Assembly: GCA_947499615.1 (NCBI GenBank)
Contig: CANMOP010000011.1
Coordinates: forward strand, 3,530 to 67,529
Origin: RH-chloro-G1 sp003670575
GTDB lineage: Bacteria > Chloroflexota > Dehalococcoidia > UBA2979
Direction of reading: 5' to 3'
DNA: 64,000 nucleotides
Position 1 is the stretch's first letter. Every line of letters starts with the position of its first letter. Positions 19,013 through 28,530 of the stretch are shown here, one piece after another. The position numbers and the translations under genes were made by a program. Below the pieces are notes generated by a model. That model was not told the DNA's origin and ran no database searches. It saw only the letters and a list, made by a program, of their open reading frames with translations.

Positions 19013-19491
19013 TCCAACTGTTGCTGCTCGCGGCCACGGCGTTCGCCGCCCTGCTGCAGGTCGGCGTGCTGCCCACGATGTTCACGCAACCGGCCGCAGC
19101 GCCACTGTTGCCGATCGCGCTGTTCGCGGCGTGGGGCCTCGTCCGCGAGCCGTCCGAGGTCGCACCGAGCGCGATCCTGGCAGCGGTTCTCGTGGGCGTC
19201 GCCTCCGAGGATCGAGTCGGCTGGATCCTGCTCGCGTTGCTGCCCACCGCTGCTTTGCTCGTAGGGGCGCGTCTCGCACCGAACTCCGGTGTGGCGCGAG
19301 CGCCAGTGGTTGCTGGCATCGGCGCAGTGCTCTATCTCCTCACGCTGCTGATCGGCGCTGGCGCGGGACGGACGCTGGTAGCTGTCGCGCCGGCAGTGCT
19401 CGCGAGCGCGGTGGGCACGGCGATACTCGCACTGGTCGCAGCGTTGCTGTTGCGTCCGCTGCGCGCGCGACCGGGCGGGTTGTTCGAGTGA
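19009..19491 (+). CDS. mreD: Rod-shape-determining membrane protein MreD
   Basis: A 160-aa, very hydrophobic protein with about five or six predicted membrane spans and few charged residues. It is identified mainly by size, topology and position between mreC (4-nt ATGA overlap) and mrdA (7-nt gap), because MreD sequences diverge strongly. It belongs to the elongasome complex with MreC, PBP2 and RodA. Confidence 0.8.
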   Translation: MIQLLLLAATAFAALLQVGVLPTMFTQPAAAPLLPIALFAAWGLVREPSEVAPSAILAAVLVGVASEDRVGWILLALLPTAALLVGARLAPNSGVARAPVVAGIGAVLYLLTLLIGAGAGRTLVAVAPAVLASAVGTAILALVAALLLRPLRARPGGLFE

Positions 19492-19498
19492 TGACGAC

Positions 19499-21391
19499 GT
19501 GAACCTCGACCGGTTGAGCGTGCTGCAAGTAGCCGCGGTGATCGCGTTCGGCTTGCTCGGGCTGCGGCTCACCAACACGCAACTGCTCGATTCCGCGCAC
19601 TACGCCCGACTGGCGGCGAGCCAGCAGATCCGCGCATTGCCTGCTGAACCGCCACGGGGAATCATCACCGACCGCACCGGCGAGGTGGTCGCGCGCAACC
19701 GCCCAGAATTCGCGATCAGCGTGGTGCCGGGCGAGTTGCCACGCAACCCCGCACGCCGTCGCGAGGTGCTGCTGCAACTGGAGCGCCATACCGGCGTTCG
19801 CTACGACGCCATCGAACTGGCTGTCACGACCGGCGATCGATCCGTCGACCCGTTCGCGCCGATCACGCTCCGCTCCGGCCTCGACACCACGGGCGCCATC
19901 GCAGCCCGGGCACAGCTCACCGACCTGTCCGGCGTGCACGTGGACGCGAGCGCGGTGCGGGAGTACCTCGGCGGCGAGCTCCTCGCGCACATCCTGGGCT
20001 ACGTCGGGCCGCTCGCACCCGATCAGGTGACAGCGTTCCGTCGCGACGGCTATCCGCTGGACGCGCGCGTCGGGCAGGCCGGCGTCGAGCGCAGCTATGA
20101 GCGCACGCTGCGTGGCGGCGCCGGGGTCACTCTGGTTGCCGCCGACCCAGCTGGACGCGAATTGGCACGCCTCTCGACTACCGCCCCCGCGCCCGGAGCG
20201 GACCTCGTGCTCTCGGTCGACCTCCGCCTGCAGCGAGCGGCGCAGGATGCGCTGCGTGATGGCATCGTCAAAGGTCTGCCCACGTCCGGGCGGGACGCCG
20301 ACGGCAAACCCGCGCTTGCAGCCGGCGCGGCGGTCGTCCTCGATGTCCGCAGCGGCGAGGTGTTGGCGATGGTCACAGCGCCCTCCTACGACGCCGGTGC
20401 GTTCAGCGGGCGCGTGCCCGACTCGCCAGCGGTGGAGCGCCTGCTCGCCGACCCGGCCCGACCGCTGCTGCATCGCGCGTTCACCGAGGTGCACGCGCCG
20501 GGGTCCATCTTCAAGCCGATCGTCGGGCTCGCCGCGCTCCAGGAGGGCGTCGCCACGCCTGAAACGAAGATCACCAGCACCGGCGCGATCCTCGTCCCCA
20601 ACCAGTACGACCCATCGATCCAGTACGTGTTCCGCGACTGGGCGGCGCACGGCAAGCTCGACTTCAACGGCGGCATGGCACGCTCGTCGGACGTGTACTT
20701 CTACTATCTCGCTGGCGGGTACCGCGACGAGTTCGAGGGGCTCGGCGCAGACCGGCTAGCGCGGTACGCGCGCGCCTTCGGCCTCGGCGAGCCGACCGGC
20801 CTCGACCTCCCCGGCGAGGCGGCCGGGCTGGTTCCCGATCGGGAGTGGAAGGAACGCGTGCTCAAGGATGGCTGGGTGCTGGGCGACACGTACACCTTTG
20901 GGATCGGGCAAGGCTACCTCACCGCCACACCCATGCAGATGGCAGTAGCGGTCGCGGCGCTGGCGAACGGCGGCGAGGTGCTGGCCCCGCGGGTTGCGAC
21001 GGCGACCCGCCGCGGCGGCGTGATCGAGCCGAGCCCGCGCCTGGTCCGCAGCCAACTCCCCGTCACTCCTGCACACCTCGACGAGGTGCGCCGCGCGATG
21101 CTCGCCGCAGCGAGTACGGGCGGCACCGCGCTCGACGGCAAGCCGGACGCCGTCACTATCGGCGCGAAGACCGGAACCGCCGAATTCGGCACCCAGCTCC
21201 CGGACGGCTCATATGACGCACACGGTTGGTACACCGCGTTCGCGCCGTACGACAAGCCGGAGGTCGCGGTCGTGGTCTACCTGGAGCATGGCGTCGGCGC
21301 CACACACGCCGGCCCCGTGGCGCGGCACATTCTGGAGGCGTACTTCGCGACGCCCCATGTGGCGCCGGCGAGCACGGAGGTGCTCCGATGA
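19499..21391 (+). CDS. mrdA: Penicillin-binding protein 2 (elongasome transpeptidase)
   Basis: Class B PBP that cross-links peptidoglycan during elongation. The 630-aa protein has an N-terminal membrane anchor (about residues 8-26), the PBP dimerisation domain starting RGIITDRTGEVVARN, and the transpeptidase domain. Active-site motifs are SIFK (Ser336, Lys339), SSD (396-398; SxD rather than SxN is normal in PBP2) and KTGT (from 557). Start GTG 19499. The start codon of rodA overlaps its stop by 4 nt, so the synthase pair is coupled. Confidence 0.95.
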   Translation: MNLDRLSVLQVAAVIAFGLLGLRLTNTQLLDSAHYARLAASQQIRALPAEPPRGIITDRTGEVVARNRPEFAISVVPGELPRNPARRREVLLQLERHTGVRYDAIELAVTTGDRSVDPFAPITLRSGLDTTGAIAARAQLTDLSGVHVDASAVREYLGGELLAHILGYVGPLAPDQVTAFRRDGYPLDARVGQAGVERSYERTLRGGAGVTLVAADPAGRELARLSTTAPAPGADLVLSVDLRLQRAAQDALRDGIVKGLPTSGRDADGKPALAAGAAVVLDVRSGEVLAMVTAPSYDAGAFSGRVPDSPAVERLLADPARPLLHRAFTEVHAPGSIFKPIVGLAALQEGVATPETKITSTGAILVPNQYDPSIQYVFRDWAAHGKLDFNGGMARSSDVYFYYLAGGYRDEFEGLGADRLARYARAFGLGEPTGLDLPGEAAGLVPDREWKERVLKDGWVLGDTYTFGIGQGYLTATPMQMAVAVAALANGGEVLAPRVATATRRGGVIEPSPRLVRSQLPVTPAHLDEVRRAMLAAASTGGTALDGKPDAVTIGAKTGTAEFGTQLPDGSYDAHGWYTAFAPYDKPEVAVVVYLEHGVGATHAGPVARHILEAYFATPHVAPASTEVLR

Positions 21392-22515
21392 TCCGTCCGT
21401 TGCTGCGGGCGACTGCGCCGAGCACAGACGGCTGGCTCTGGCTGGCGGTCGCGGCGCTGGTCGGACTGAGTCTGACCATGGTGTACTCCGCGTCACTGCC
21501 CGAGGGGCCTCGCCCCGGACTGACGACGGAGGCCTGGCGCCAGACTGCGTACGCGCTCACCGGCCTCGTGCTGATGCTCGGCGCGGCGAGGTTCGACTAC
21601 CGGCAACTCCAACGCGCCGCGGCAACGCTCTACCTCGGCTCGATTGGGACGCTGGTCGCGGTGCTGCTGGTGGGCGTCGCGCAACACGGCGCCCGACGCT
21701 GGTTGGGCGCCGACGGCTTCACCGTGCAACCCGCCGAGTTCGCCAAGCTCGCGCTGGTCGTCGCGTTGGCGTCCTATGCAGCCACCCGAAGTCCGCGACT
21801 CCCGGCGCTGCTGACGACGCTGGGACTCGTGGCGCTCCCCGCGGCGCTTGTGGCGCTGGAGCCAGACCTCGGCACAGCGATCGTCCTCGCGGGAGTCTGG
21901 GTCGTGCTGATCGTGGTGTGGGGGACACCGTGGCGCGTACTCGGGGGCCTGTTCGCGGTGGGAGCCGCGCTTGGTCCGGTGGCCTTCGCGATGGTGCCCG
22001 ACTACCAGCGCGAGCGGCTCGCGGTCTTCCTGGATCCCGGTCGCGACCCACTCGGCAGCGGGTTCAATCTTCGGCAGGTCGATCTCGCACTCGGCACTGC
22101 AGGGCTGACCGGGCACGGGCTATTCAGCGGCGCGGCGTCGCACCTCGACTCGGTAGCGGCACGCTCCAGCGACTTCATGTTCGGCTTCATCGGCGCGGAG
22201 TTGGGGTTGGTGGGCGGCCTCGTGGTGCTTGCGCTGCTGGCGTGCATCGTGCTGCGCGGGCTCGCCGCCGCGAGGCATGCGACGGATCCGTTCGGGCGAC
22301 TGCTGGCCTGCGGGCTGACCGCGATGGTGCTCACGCAGGCGCTGGTGAACGTCGCGGTGAACCTGCGGATGTTCCCGGCCACCGGCATCCCGCTCCCGTT
22401 CATCTCACAGGGCGGATCCTCGCTGGTCGCGATGCTGCTCGCCGCCGGGCTGCTGCAAAGCGTGGCTTCGCACTCCACCTCGGCGGCCGACGCCCGCAGC
22501 AGCAGACGAGGCTGA
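21388..22515 (+). CDS. rodA: Peptidoglycan glycosyltransferase RodA (SEDS family)
   Basis: Polymerises lipid II glycan strands with PBP2. A 375-aa protein with about ten membrane spans. SEDS landmarks visible are FDYRQL near residue 65, GARRWLG followed by QPAEFAKLALV, LEPDLGTA with the catalytic Asp, FMFGFIGAELG, and the C-terminal PFISQGGSSL. The ATG at 21388 has GGAGG at a good distance inside the end of mrdA. I prefer RodA to FtsW because of the mre context. Confidence 0.95.
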   Translation: MIRPLLRATAPSTDGWLWLAVAALVGLSLTMVYSASLPEGPRPGLTTEAWRQTAYALTGLVLMLGAARFDYRQLQRAAATLYLGSIGTLVAVLLVGVAQHGARRWLGADGFTVQPAEFAKLALVVALASYAATRSPRLPALLTTLGLVALPAALVALEPDLGTAIVLAGVWVVLIVVWGTPWRVLGGLFAVGAALGPVAFAMVPDYQRERLAVFLDPGRDPLGSGFNLRQVDLALGTAGLTGHGLFSGAASHLDSVAARSSDFMFGFIGAELGLVGGLVVLALLACIVLRGLAAARHATDPFGRLLACGLTAMVLTQALVNVAVNLRMFPATGIPLPFISQGGSSLVAMLLAAGLLQSVASHSTSAADARSSRRG

Positions 22516-22570
22516 CCGCGAGTCCGTCGCTCGATGACCTCGCGCCGCGTCATCGGTGGGAGCTGCACGA

Positions 22571-22612
22571 GAGTACAGAAGAGGGCCGCTGGTGCGGCCC
22601 TCTTCTGTACTC
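22571..22612. terminator. Bidirectional terminator between rodA and clpC
   Basis: A perfect 19-bp inverted repeat (22571-22589 and 22594-22612) with a TGGT loop. CCTCTTCTG-type arms give pyrimidine runs on both strands. It sits between convergent rodA and clpC. Confidence 0.85.
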
Positions 22613-22641
22613 AACAATCGATGCGTGCGCCCGTGCGCGAA

Positions 22642-25179
22642 TTACGAACTCAAGGCCGGCGCAGTCTCGGCCTCGGTCGACACGGCGTCGGCCGCGCTGT
22701 CGATGGTCGCGATCTTCTCCGCAGTGACCTGCCCATCGATGAAGTCGACGCGAACAAGGTCACCCTCGCCGTAGAGCCCCTCGAGCAACGAGTCCGAGAG
22801 ACGGTCCTCGACTTCGTTCTGGATGACGCGACGCAACGGCCGCGCACCAAACACCGGGTCGAAGCCCGTGGTCCCCAGGTGGTCGAGCAGCGCAGGAGTG
22901 ACCTCCAGCGCGATGCCCTTCTCCTTGAGGTTCGCTCGCACATCGCGCAGCTCAAGCTCCACGATGCTCCGGATGTCATCCGCACCCAGCGCGTGGAAGA
23001 CCACGGACTGGTCGATCCGGTTGAGGAACTCCGGCCGGAAGACCTTCTTCATCTCCTCCAGCACCTTGAGCTTCATGCGCTCGTACTGCTGATCCGCAGT
23101 CTTCGCCTCGTCCTGCGTCGTCGCAAAACCGAAGCGCGCGTCCTTGCGGATCAGGTCAGAACCGACGTTGGAAGTCATGATGATGATGGTGTTGCGGAAG
23201 TCAACCTTACGGCCCTTCGCGTCGGACAGGTGCCCGTCGTCGAAGATCTGCAGCAGCATGTTGAACACGTCCGGGTGAGCCTTCTCGATCTCATCGAGCA
23301 GGATCAGGCAGTACGAGCGTCGGCGCACCAGGTCGGTGAGCTGACCACCATCGTCGTAGCCCACGTAACCGGGCGGCGAACCGACCAGTCGCGAGATCGT
23401 GTGCTTCTCCATGAACTCGGACATGTCCAGCCGGACGATGTTGTCCTTGGAGCCGAACATGAACTCGGTCAGCATCTGCGCAAGGTGCGTCTTACCGACG
23501 CCCGTGGGCCCAAGGAACATGAACGTCCCGATTGGGCGCTTCGGATCCTTCAGACCGGCACGCGCGCGTCGCACGGCCTTGGCGACGGCAGTAATCGCCT
23601 CGTCCTGACCGATCACACGCTCGTGGAGGAATCGCTCCATCTCAAGCAGCCGCGCGGACTCCTCGGATGCGAGCCGCGACAGCGGGATGCCGGTCCACAT
23701 GGAGATGACATCTCGGATGTCCTCTTCCGTGACGATCGGCTTCTCGCTGCTGCGCTCGCTCTGGACCTCTTCCTCGAGCTCCTCGAGCTTCGCCTGCAGT
23801 CGTACCTCGCGTTCGCGGAGTTCCGCGGCGAATTCGTACTGCTGGCTGGAGATCGCCTGATCCTTCTCGCGGCGCAGTGCTTCAAGGCCCTTCGTGGCCT
23901 CCCGCACAGACGGCGGGGTGGAGTAGCGACGAATGCGAACGCGCGCAGACGCCTCGTCCACCAGGTCGATCGCCTTATCGGGCAGGAAGCGGTCGGAGAC
24001 GTACCGGGAGGAGAGCTCGCTGGCGGCGCGCAGCGCCTCGTCGGAGATCTCCAACTTGTGGTGCTCTTCGTACGCGCCGCGCACGCCCTTCAGAATCTCG
24101 ACGGTCTCCTCGACGCTCGGCTCATCCACGCGCACCGGCTGGAAGCGACGCTCCAGCGCGGCGTCGCGCTCGATGTGCTTGCGGTACTCGTCCAGCGTGG
24201 TAGCACCGATCGCCTGCAACTCGCCACGGGCAAGCGCCGGCTTCAGGATGTTCGCGGCGTCCACCGCGCCCTCAGCCGCACCCGCGCCGACGAGCATGTG
24301 CACCTCATCGATGAACAGGATGCAGTTCTTCGAGGTGCGAATCTCCTCGATGACCTTCTTGAGGCGCTCCTCAAACTCGCCGCGGTACTTCGTACCAGCG
24401 ACCAGCGAGCCGATGTCGAGCGTCAACATGCGCTTCCCGAGCAGCGTGTCCGGGACGTCGCCCGCGATGATGCGGTGCGCGAGGCCCTCAGCAATGGAGG
24501 TCTTGCCGACGCCGGGCTCACCGATCAACACCGGGTTGTTCTTGGTGCGCCGCGAGAGGATCTGGACGACGCGCTCGATCTCGCGTTCGCGCCCGATCAC
24601 CGGGTCGAGTTGCCCCGCCCGAGCTGCGGCCGTCAGGTCGACACCCAGTTGATCCAGAGTTGGCGTGCGCGCGGTCGAACGACCGCCGGCCCCGGCTGTC
24701 GCAGCTCCACCGCCGCTGGCGGCACCCTGTGGCTGATTCTGCGAGAGGATACGCGTGGTTTCCCCGCGCACCCGCTCCAGGTTCACGCCCAGGCTTTCCA
24801 GCACGCCGGCGGCAATACCCTCGCCCTCTCGGACCAGGCCAAGCAACAGGTGCTCCGTACCGATGTACGAGTGGTTGAGCCGGCGCGCCTCATCGACGGC
24901 CAACTCAATGACGCGCTTGGCGCGGGGGGTCAGCCCGATCTCACCGGTGGCAGCACGGTCGCCGCGCCCGATGATGAACTCCACAGCGGAGCGCACCTTG
25001 TTCAACTCCACACCAAGGTTCGAAAGCACCTTGGCGGCTACGCCATCGCCCTCGCGGACGAGTCCGAGCAGCAGGTGCTCGGTACCGATGTAGTTGTGGT
25101 TGAATCGCTGGGCTTCTTCTTGCGCCAACGTCAACACGCGCCGAGCTCGTTCCGTGAATTTGTCGAAGCGGTCAGCCAT
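22642..25179 (-). CDS. clpC: AAA+ chaperone-protease subunit ClpC
   Basis: Unfolds substrates and feeds them to ClpP. An 845-aa class I Hsp100. It has a double Clp_N repeat (each half with YIGTEHLLLGLVREG), a first AAA domain with Walker A GEPGVGKTS, a UVR-like middle domain (QYEFAAELREREVRLQ), and a second AAA domain with GPTGVGKTH and MIMTSN. The short M-domain and double N-repeat fit ClpC rather than ClpB. ATG 25179 has GGAG at 6 nt; an in-frame ATG lies at 25191. Neither ctsR, mcsA nor mcsB is adjacent. Confidence 0.95.
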   Translation of the reverse strand: MADRFDKFTERARRVLTLAQEEAQRFNHNYIGTEHLLLGLVREGDGVAAKVLSNLGVELNKVRSAVEFIIGRGDRAATGEIGLTPRAKRVIELAVDEARRLNHSYIGTEHLLLGLVREGEGIAAGVLESLGVNLERVRGETTRILSQNQPQGAASGGGAATAGAGGRSTARTPTLDQLGVDLTAAARAGQLDPVIGREREIERVVQILSRRTKNNPVLIGEPGVGKTSIAEGLAHRIIAGDVPDTLLGKRMLTLDIGSLVAGTKYRGEFEERLKKVIEEIRTSKNCILFIDEVHMLVGAGAAEGAVDAANILKPALARGELQAIGATTLDEYRKHIERDAALERRFQPVRVDEPSVEETVEILKGVRGAYEEHHKLEISDEALRAASELSSRYVSDRFLPDKAIDLVDEASARVRIRRYSTPPSVREATKGLEALRREKDQAISSQQYEFAAELREREVRLQAKLEELEEEVQSERSSEKPIVTEEDIRDVISMWTGIPLSRLASEESARLLEMERFLHERVIGQDEAITAVAKAVRRARAGLKDPKRPIGTFMFLGPTGVGKTHLAQMLTEFMFGSKDNIVRLDMSEFMEKHTISRLVGSPPGYVGYDDGGQLTDLVRRRSYCLILLDEIEKAHPDVFNMLLQIFDDGHLSDAKGRKVDFRNTIIIMTSNVGSDLIRKDARFGFATTQDEAKTADQQYERMKLKVLEEMKKVFRPEFLNRIDQSVVFHALGADDIRSIVELELRDVRANLKEKGIALEVTPALLDHLGTTGFDPVFGARPLRRVIQNEVEDRLSDSLLEGLYGEGDLVRVDFIDGQVTAEKIATIDSAADAVSTEAETAPALSS

Positions 25180-25398
25180 TTGTGACTCCATCCGGTCCGC
25201 AGATCAAGGCTAACACAGGTCCCCAGCACGGACGAGTCTTCCGCGACATCGACCACACTGTCTCTACACCTCGATCATCGGTCCTCAGCAACTTGCCCGC
25301 CTCGGGGAAAGCCCGCGCCACGCCCATCGCGCAGGTGGCACCGCGCCCTCGTCGAGGACCTCGGTCACCGAACACCGCACGACCCCGCATACGCAGAA

Positions 25399-25418
25399 GG
25401 CGGCCACGATTGGCCGCC
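25399..25418 (-). terminator. rpsA terminator hairpin
   Basis: GGCGGCCA, CGAT loop and TGGCCGCC, 32 nt beyond the rpsA stop, followed on the minus strand by TTCTG. A short U-run lowers certainty. Confidence 0.6.
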
Positions 25419-25449
25419 CTCTAGCGAGTTCGTTCCCAGGGCGGAGCGA

Positions 25450-27153
25450 CTACTCAGGCTTCTTCTCGGCGTCATCATCGGACGCCTCAGCGACGACTTC
25501 GGTTGCCTCCGGCTCTGCTGCCACAGGCTCCGCAGCAGCCTCGACTGCCTCGGGCTCCGCAACCGGCTCGACTGCCGCCACGGGCTCCGCAACCGGCTCG
25601 GCTGCCGCCACGGGCTCCGCAACCGGCTCGGCTGCCGCCACGGGCTCCGCAGCAGGCTCGACTGCCGCAACCGGCTCGGCCACCGCAGCAGCCTCGACGA
25701 CTGCGGGGGGGGCTTCGGCGACGGCGTCGCCATCGGCCTGGGCCCGCTCCTGCTGTGCCTGCTGCATCGCAGCCGCGAACGCAGTCAGCGGCGGCTCCTC
25801 GTCACGCTCGCGACGAGCCTGCTCGCCACGGTCGCCGGAACCGTCGCCAGAGGAACCGGAGGGCTCCTCACGGAGCGGCGCGGCGGCACGAGCGGCCTGC
25901 TCCTCGAGACGACCAGCGAGGCGCTGCTCGATGAACTTCGTCTCCTCCGGGAACGCCTCGCGAGCGTCCTCCGGGATCATCATCACGCGACCCTGCTCAT
26001 CAAACTGCCACCCGCGCAGGGCGGCGTCCGCACGAGCATCCCGCAGCGAGAGGCCCAGGCGGTGACGGTCGTGCTCGATACGCACGATCTTCAACGGCAC
26101 CACGTCGCCTTCTTCAACCACTTCTTGCGGGTGGTTGATACGACGGTCGACGAGCTCAGAGACGTGCACCAGGCCTTCCACCGGCCCAGGCAGCCGAGTG
26201 AACGCGCCGAACGCGACAAGCTTGGTCACCACGCCGGGCACCACGTCGCCCACGGCGTAACTGGCGATCAGATCCTGCCACTGCTCGGGCGCTGCGCGCC
26301 GGATGGACAGGGCAATCTTCTTGCTCTCCTGGTCAACCTTCATGACGAAGACCTTGACCTCTTCGCCAACACGGAAGCGCTCTTCCGGGTTCGCGTTGCG
26401 ATCCCACGAGAGCTCCGAGAGGTGCGCCAGTCCGTCGGCGCCGCCGAGGTCCACGAACACACCGAAGTTGCGGATAGAAGTGATCCGACCGGTGCGAATC
26501 TCGCCCTCGTGCAGCTCGTCCAGCAGGCGGTCCTTCTGCTCGGTGCGCCACTCCTGCAGCGCCGCACGCTCCGAGAGGATCGCGCGGTTGCGGCGGCGGT
26601 TGATCTCGATCACCTTCAAGCGAAGGGTACGACCCACCTGCTCTGCCAGCGAGGAGGCCCCGTCGGAGCCCGGCTTGGCGCCAACGACCTGCGACATCGG
26701 GATGAACGCGTTCACGCCCTCCACGTTCGCCAGCAGTCCGCCCTTGTTGTAGCCGGTCACCTCGCCCTCGAAGATGTCGCCATCCTCGAAGCGCTGCTGC
26801 AGCGCGCGCCAGCCCTGTTCGCCGCGCGCGCGGTCGATCGAGAGCAGCACCTGGCCCTCGTTCGTTTCCGGCTGCACCACGTACACCAGCACGCGCTCGC
26901 CGACTGCCAGCTTGGAAGCGGGGTCGACGCCGAGCGAGTGCATCTCGCTCACGGGGATCACGCCTTCGGACTTGGAACCGATGTCGACGAGGTCAACGAG
27001 AACCCCGTCACGTTCCGTCCCCATCACGATGCCTTCGACGACTTCACCTCGCCGCAGTGAGCGCGGCTCAGGGGCGCCCCCGCTATCGAGCAGAGTCGCC
27101 ATGTCCATGATCTCGTCATCGGCCATCGCGTCGGTGGAAATACTATTCGTCAA
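25450..27153 (-). CDS. rpsA: 30S ribosomal protein S1
   Basis: RNA-binding protein that recruits mRNA to the 30S subunit. Four S1 domains can be counted (GIVMGTERDGVLVDL, GEVTGYNKGGLLANV, GRITSIRNFGVFVDLGG, GVVTKLVAFGAFTRL), fewer than the six of E. coli. Domains 3 and 4 carry the best GVFVD/GAF and HLSEL/HVSEL motifs. After about residue 430 comes a charged linker and a low-complexity Ala/Glu/Pro/Val tail encoded by a 30-bp tandem repeat. I propose a TTG start at 27153 because GGAGG lies 10 nt before it; ATG 27126 also fits. Confidence 0.92.
   Translation of the reverse strand: MTNSISTDAMADDEIMDMATLLDSGGAPEPRSLRRGEVVEGIVMGTERDGVLVDLVDIGSKSEGVIPVSEMHSLGVDPASKLAVGERVLVYVVQPETNEGQVLLSIDRARGEQGWRALQQRFEDGDIFEGEVTGYNKGGLLANVEGVNAFIPMSQVVGAKPGSDGASSLAEQVGRTLRLKVIEINRRRNRAILSERAALQEWRTEQKDRLLDELHEGEIRTGRITSIRNFGVFVDLGGADGLAHLSELSWDRNANPEERFRVGEEVKVFVMKVDQESKKIALSIRRAAPEQWQDLIASYAVGDVVPGVVTKLVAFGAFTRLPGPVEGLVHVSELVDRRINHPQEVVEEGDVVPLKIVRIEHDRHRLGLSLRDARADAALRGWQFDEQGRVMMIPEDAREAFPEETKFIEQRLAGRLEEQAARAAAPLREEPSGSSGDGSGDRGEQARRERDEEPPLTAFAAAMQQAQQERAQADGDAVAEAPPAVVEAAAVAEPVAAVEPAAEPVAAAEPVAEPVAAAEPVAEPVAAVEPVAEPEAVEAAAEPVAAEPEATEVVAEASDDDAEKKPE
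25561..25680 (-). repeat. 30-bp tandem repeat coding the S1 tail
   Basis: Three nearly identical 30-bp units at 25561-25590, 25591-25620 and 25621-25650, and a degenerate fourth to 25680. Each encodes a ten-residue AEPVAEPVAA-type unit in the disordered C-terminus of S1. Copy number is likely to vary among strains. Confidence 0.85.
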
Positions 27154-27219
27154 GGGTTGATTGCCTCCAAATGGGTGGGTATGCACGCGCAGCCCAATAG
27201 CTGCACACGAGCGCCGCGC

Positions 27220-27228
27220 ATCATATCA
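27220..27228 (-). promoter_or_regulatory. Candidate extended -10 promoter of rpsA
   Basis: Minus-strand TGA followed by TATGAT (27225-27220) forms an extended -10 element. There is no good -35, and about 60 nt of leader precede the TTG start. Confidence 0.4.
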
Positions 27229-27334
27229 CGTCGTCCACTAAACGCGTGCGCGGACCTGTCACACATCTTTTGCTGGCCGCCAAGAGCGACGGACACCTGG
27301 CCCGAGCCAACGGATGACGCGCACGGGCAAAGAG

Positions 27335-27417
27335 AAGCGGGCCACAACTTGCACCCGTCTGCCGTTTCCAACGATAAACGCTGAGAACGACCGAATGGTG
27401 CAGGCCGTGGCCCGCTT
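27335..27417. terminator. Long-loop inverted repeat downstream of 5S
   Basis: AAGCGGGCCAC (27335-27345) pairs with GTGGCCCGCTT (27407-27417). An inner GCACC (27351-27355) can pair with GGTGC (27397-27401). On the minus strand it begins 10 nt after the 5S 3' end and runs into CTCTTTG, so it may terminate or process the 5S transcript. The rest of 27154-27426 shows no gene. Confidence 0.5.
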
Positions 27418-27426
27418 TATTTCTAA

Positions 27427-27545
27427 CCCTGGCGGTGGCCTATTTTCCACGCCCAGTTGCCCGGGGAGTATCGTCGGCGCTGCAGCGTTTCACTTCCGTG
27501 TTCGGGATGAGAACGGGTGGGACCGCTGCGCTCTAACCACCAAGG
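27427..27545 (-). rRNA. rrf: 5S ribosomal RNA
   Basis: About 119 nt. The ends 5'-CCTTGGTGGT and the 3' ACCGCCAGGG-type terminus pair over ten positions as helix I. Internal landmarks CCCACCCGTTC, CCCGAACACGGAAG and GGGCAACTGGGCG match bacterial 5S. It is separated from the 23S gene by about 1.7 kb holding tRNA-fMet, a terminator and a protein gene, so it is not in the main rRNA transcript. Confidence 0.93.
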
Positions 27546-27550
27546 CACTT

Positions 27551-27579
27551 AGTATTCCACGAATCCGGAATCATTGCAA
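27551..27579 (-). promoter_or_regulatory. Candidate dedicated 5S promoter
   Basis: Minus-strand TTGCAA (27579-27574), 17-nt spacer, AATACT (27556-27551). The -35 overlaps the last codons of the thioesterase gene. The predicted start falls at about 27545, the mature 5S 5' end. Confidence 0.45.
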
Positions 27580-28008
27580 GCCCCCTATTATTACGGGTCC
27601 AATAACCGCGAACTGACAGCGCACCAGTGCCACAACACGGCCATCGCCGCCGGTGATCCGGACGTCGTACGTACCGCCTCGACGCGATTTCGCCAGCTCT
27701 TCGACGTCGGCAGTAAGCACCTCGCCAAGCTCCGCCGGCGCGACGTAGGTGATGTGCGCTGACTGCGTCACCGCCTGCTCGTTGTGCGTCATGCACGCCC
27801 ACCCGGCCGCCTGATCGCCGAGGGTGAAGATGTAGCCACCGTGACAGCTCCCGCGGGAGTTCACCATGTCTTCCCGGACCGGCATGGTCGCGCGCAGCCG
27901 CCCAACCGATGCGCTCACGGCCTCGATCCCCAGGGCCCGTCCCACGGGATTGCGCTCCCGCAACACCGCCAGGATCTCAGCAATCCTGGGTGTCGACTCG
28001 CCGGTCAT
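27571..28008 (-). CDS. PaaI-family hotdog thioesterase
   Basis: A 145-aa single hotdog domain. The family motif SRGSCHGGYIFTLGDQAAG supplies the HGG loop and the catalytic acid on the following helix. Later SAHITYVAPAELGEVLTADVEEL and RGGTYDVRI match the core strands. PaaI-type enzymes hydrolyse (hydroxy)phenylacetyl-CoA and related acyl-CoAs as a salvage step; no phenylacetate genes are present, so the substrate is open. ATG 28008. It lies between tRNA-fMet and 5S, all on the minus strand. Confidence 0.85.
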   Translation of the reverse strand: MTGESTPRIAEILAVLRERNPVGRALGIEAVSASVGRLRATMPVREDMVNSRGSCHGGYIFTLGDQAAGWACMTHNEQAVTQSAHITYVAPAELGEVLTADVEELAKSRRGGTYDVRITGGDGRVVALVRCQFAVIGPVIIGGLQ

Positions 28009-28219
28009 CGCATCCTCCCCGCGCCGCCCTCATACGGGCGCCATCTGATCGGTACTGTCCCGCGACTCGTCGCTGCAACCGCTCCGACCGATCGTACGCG
28101 TCTCCAGCGGACAACACTCTCCCACGCCGCGGCGACAATGCCAGGCCATCGCGACCTGAGTGTGCGGGCAAGCCGGCGTCACGTGCGACATCCTGATCGC
28201 CACCCGTATCGCGCCGTGC

Positions 28220-28530
28220 CCGCTCGACATCCACCACGCCGCAACTTCTGCGCTCCGAGCCCCGACCCCGACCTCGACGACGACGACGAGCGTCCTACGC
28301 GGTCGCTCACCTTCCGCGCGCCACGCGAGCATGCCAGCCCGCCACGATCTGACTGCCCAACCAAGCCGGCGCACGTACGACAGAACATGCGACAGACCGA
28401 TCACCCCCATATCACGCCGTCCGCACCCGCTCCGCGTCAACCAAGGCGCGACGACTCGCCGAGCGCCCGCCAACATCCACCACGCCGCAACTCCTGCGTG
28501 CGCAGCCTCGAGCTCGACGACGAGCGTCGT
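28220..28530. repeat. Degenerate direct duplication in a gene-poor stretch
   Basis: The stretch 28009-28888 holds no gene I can support. Within it an identical 20-mer beginning ACATCCACCACGCC occurs at 28227 and 28473, 246 bp apart. Both copies are followed by related CTGCG...CTCGACGACGA segments. The frames open here give low-complexity Arg/Ser/Thr or Trp/Ala peptides, so I read it as decayed duplicated DNA. Confidence 0.55.

Noticed and set aside
22534..25185. Long plus-strand open frame opposite clpC
   Set aside because: It mirrors the clpC codon pattern, has no ribosome site or protein-like motifs, and clpC is unambiguous.
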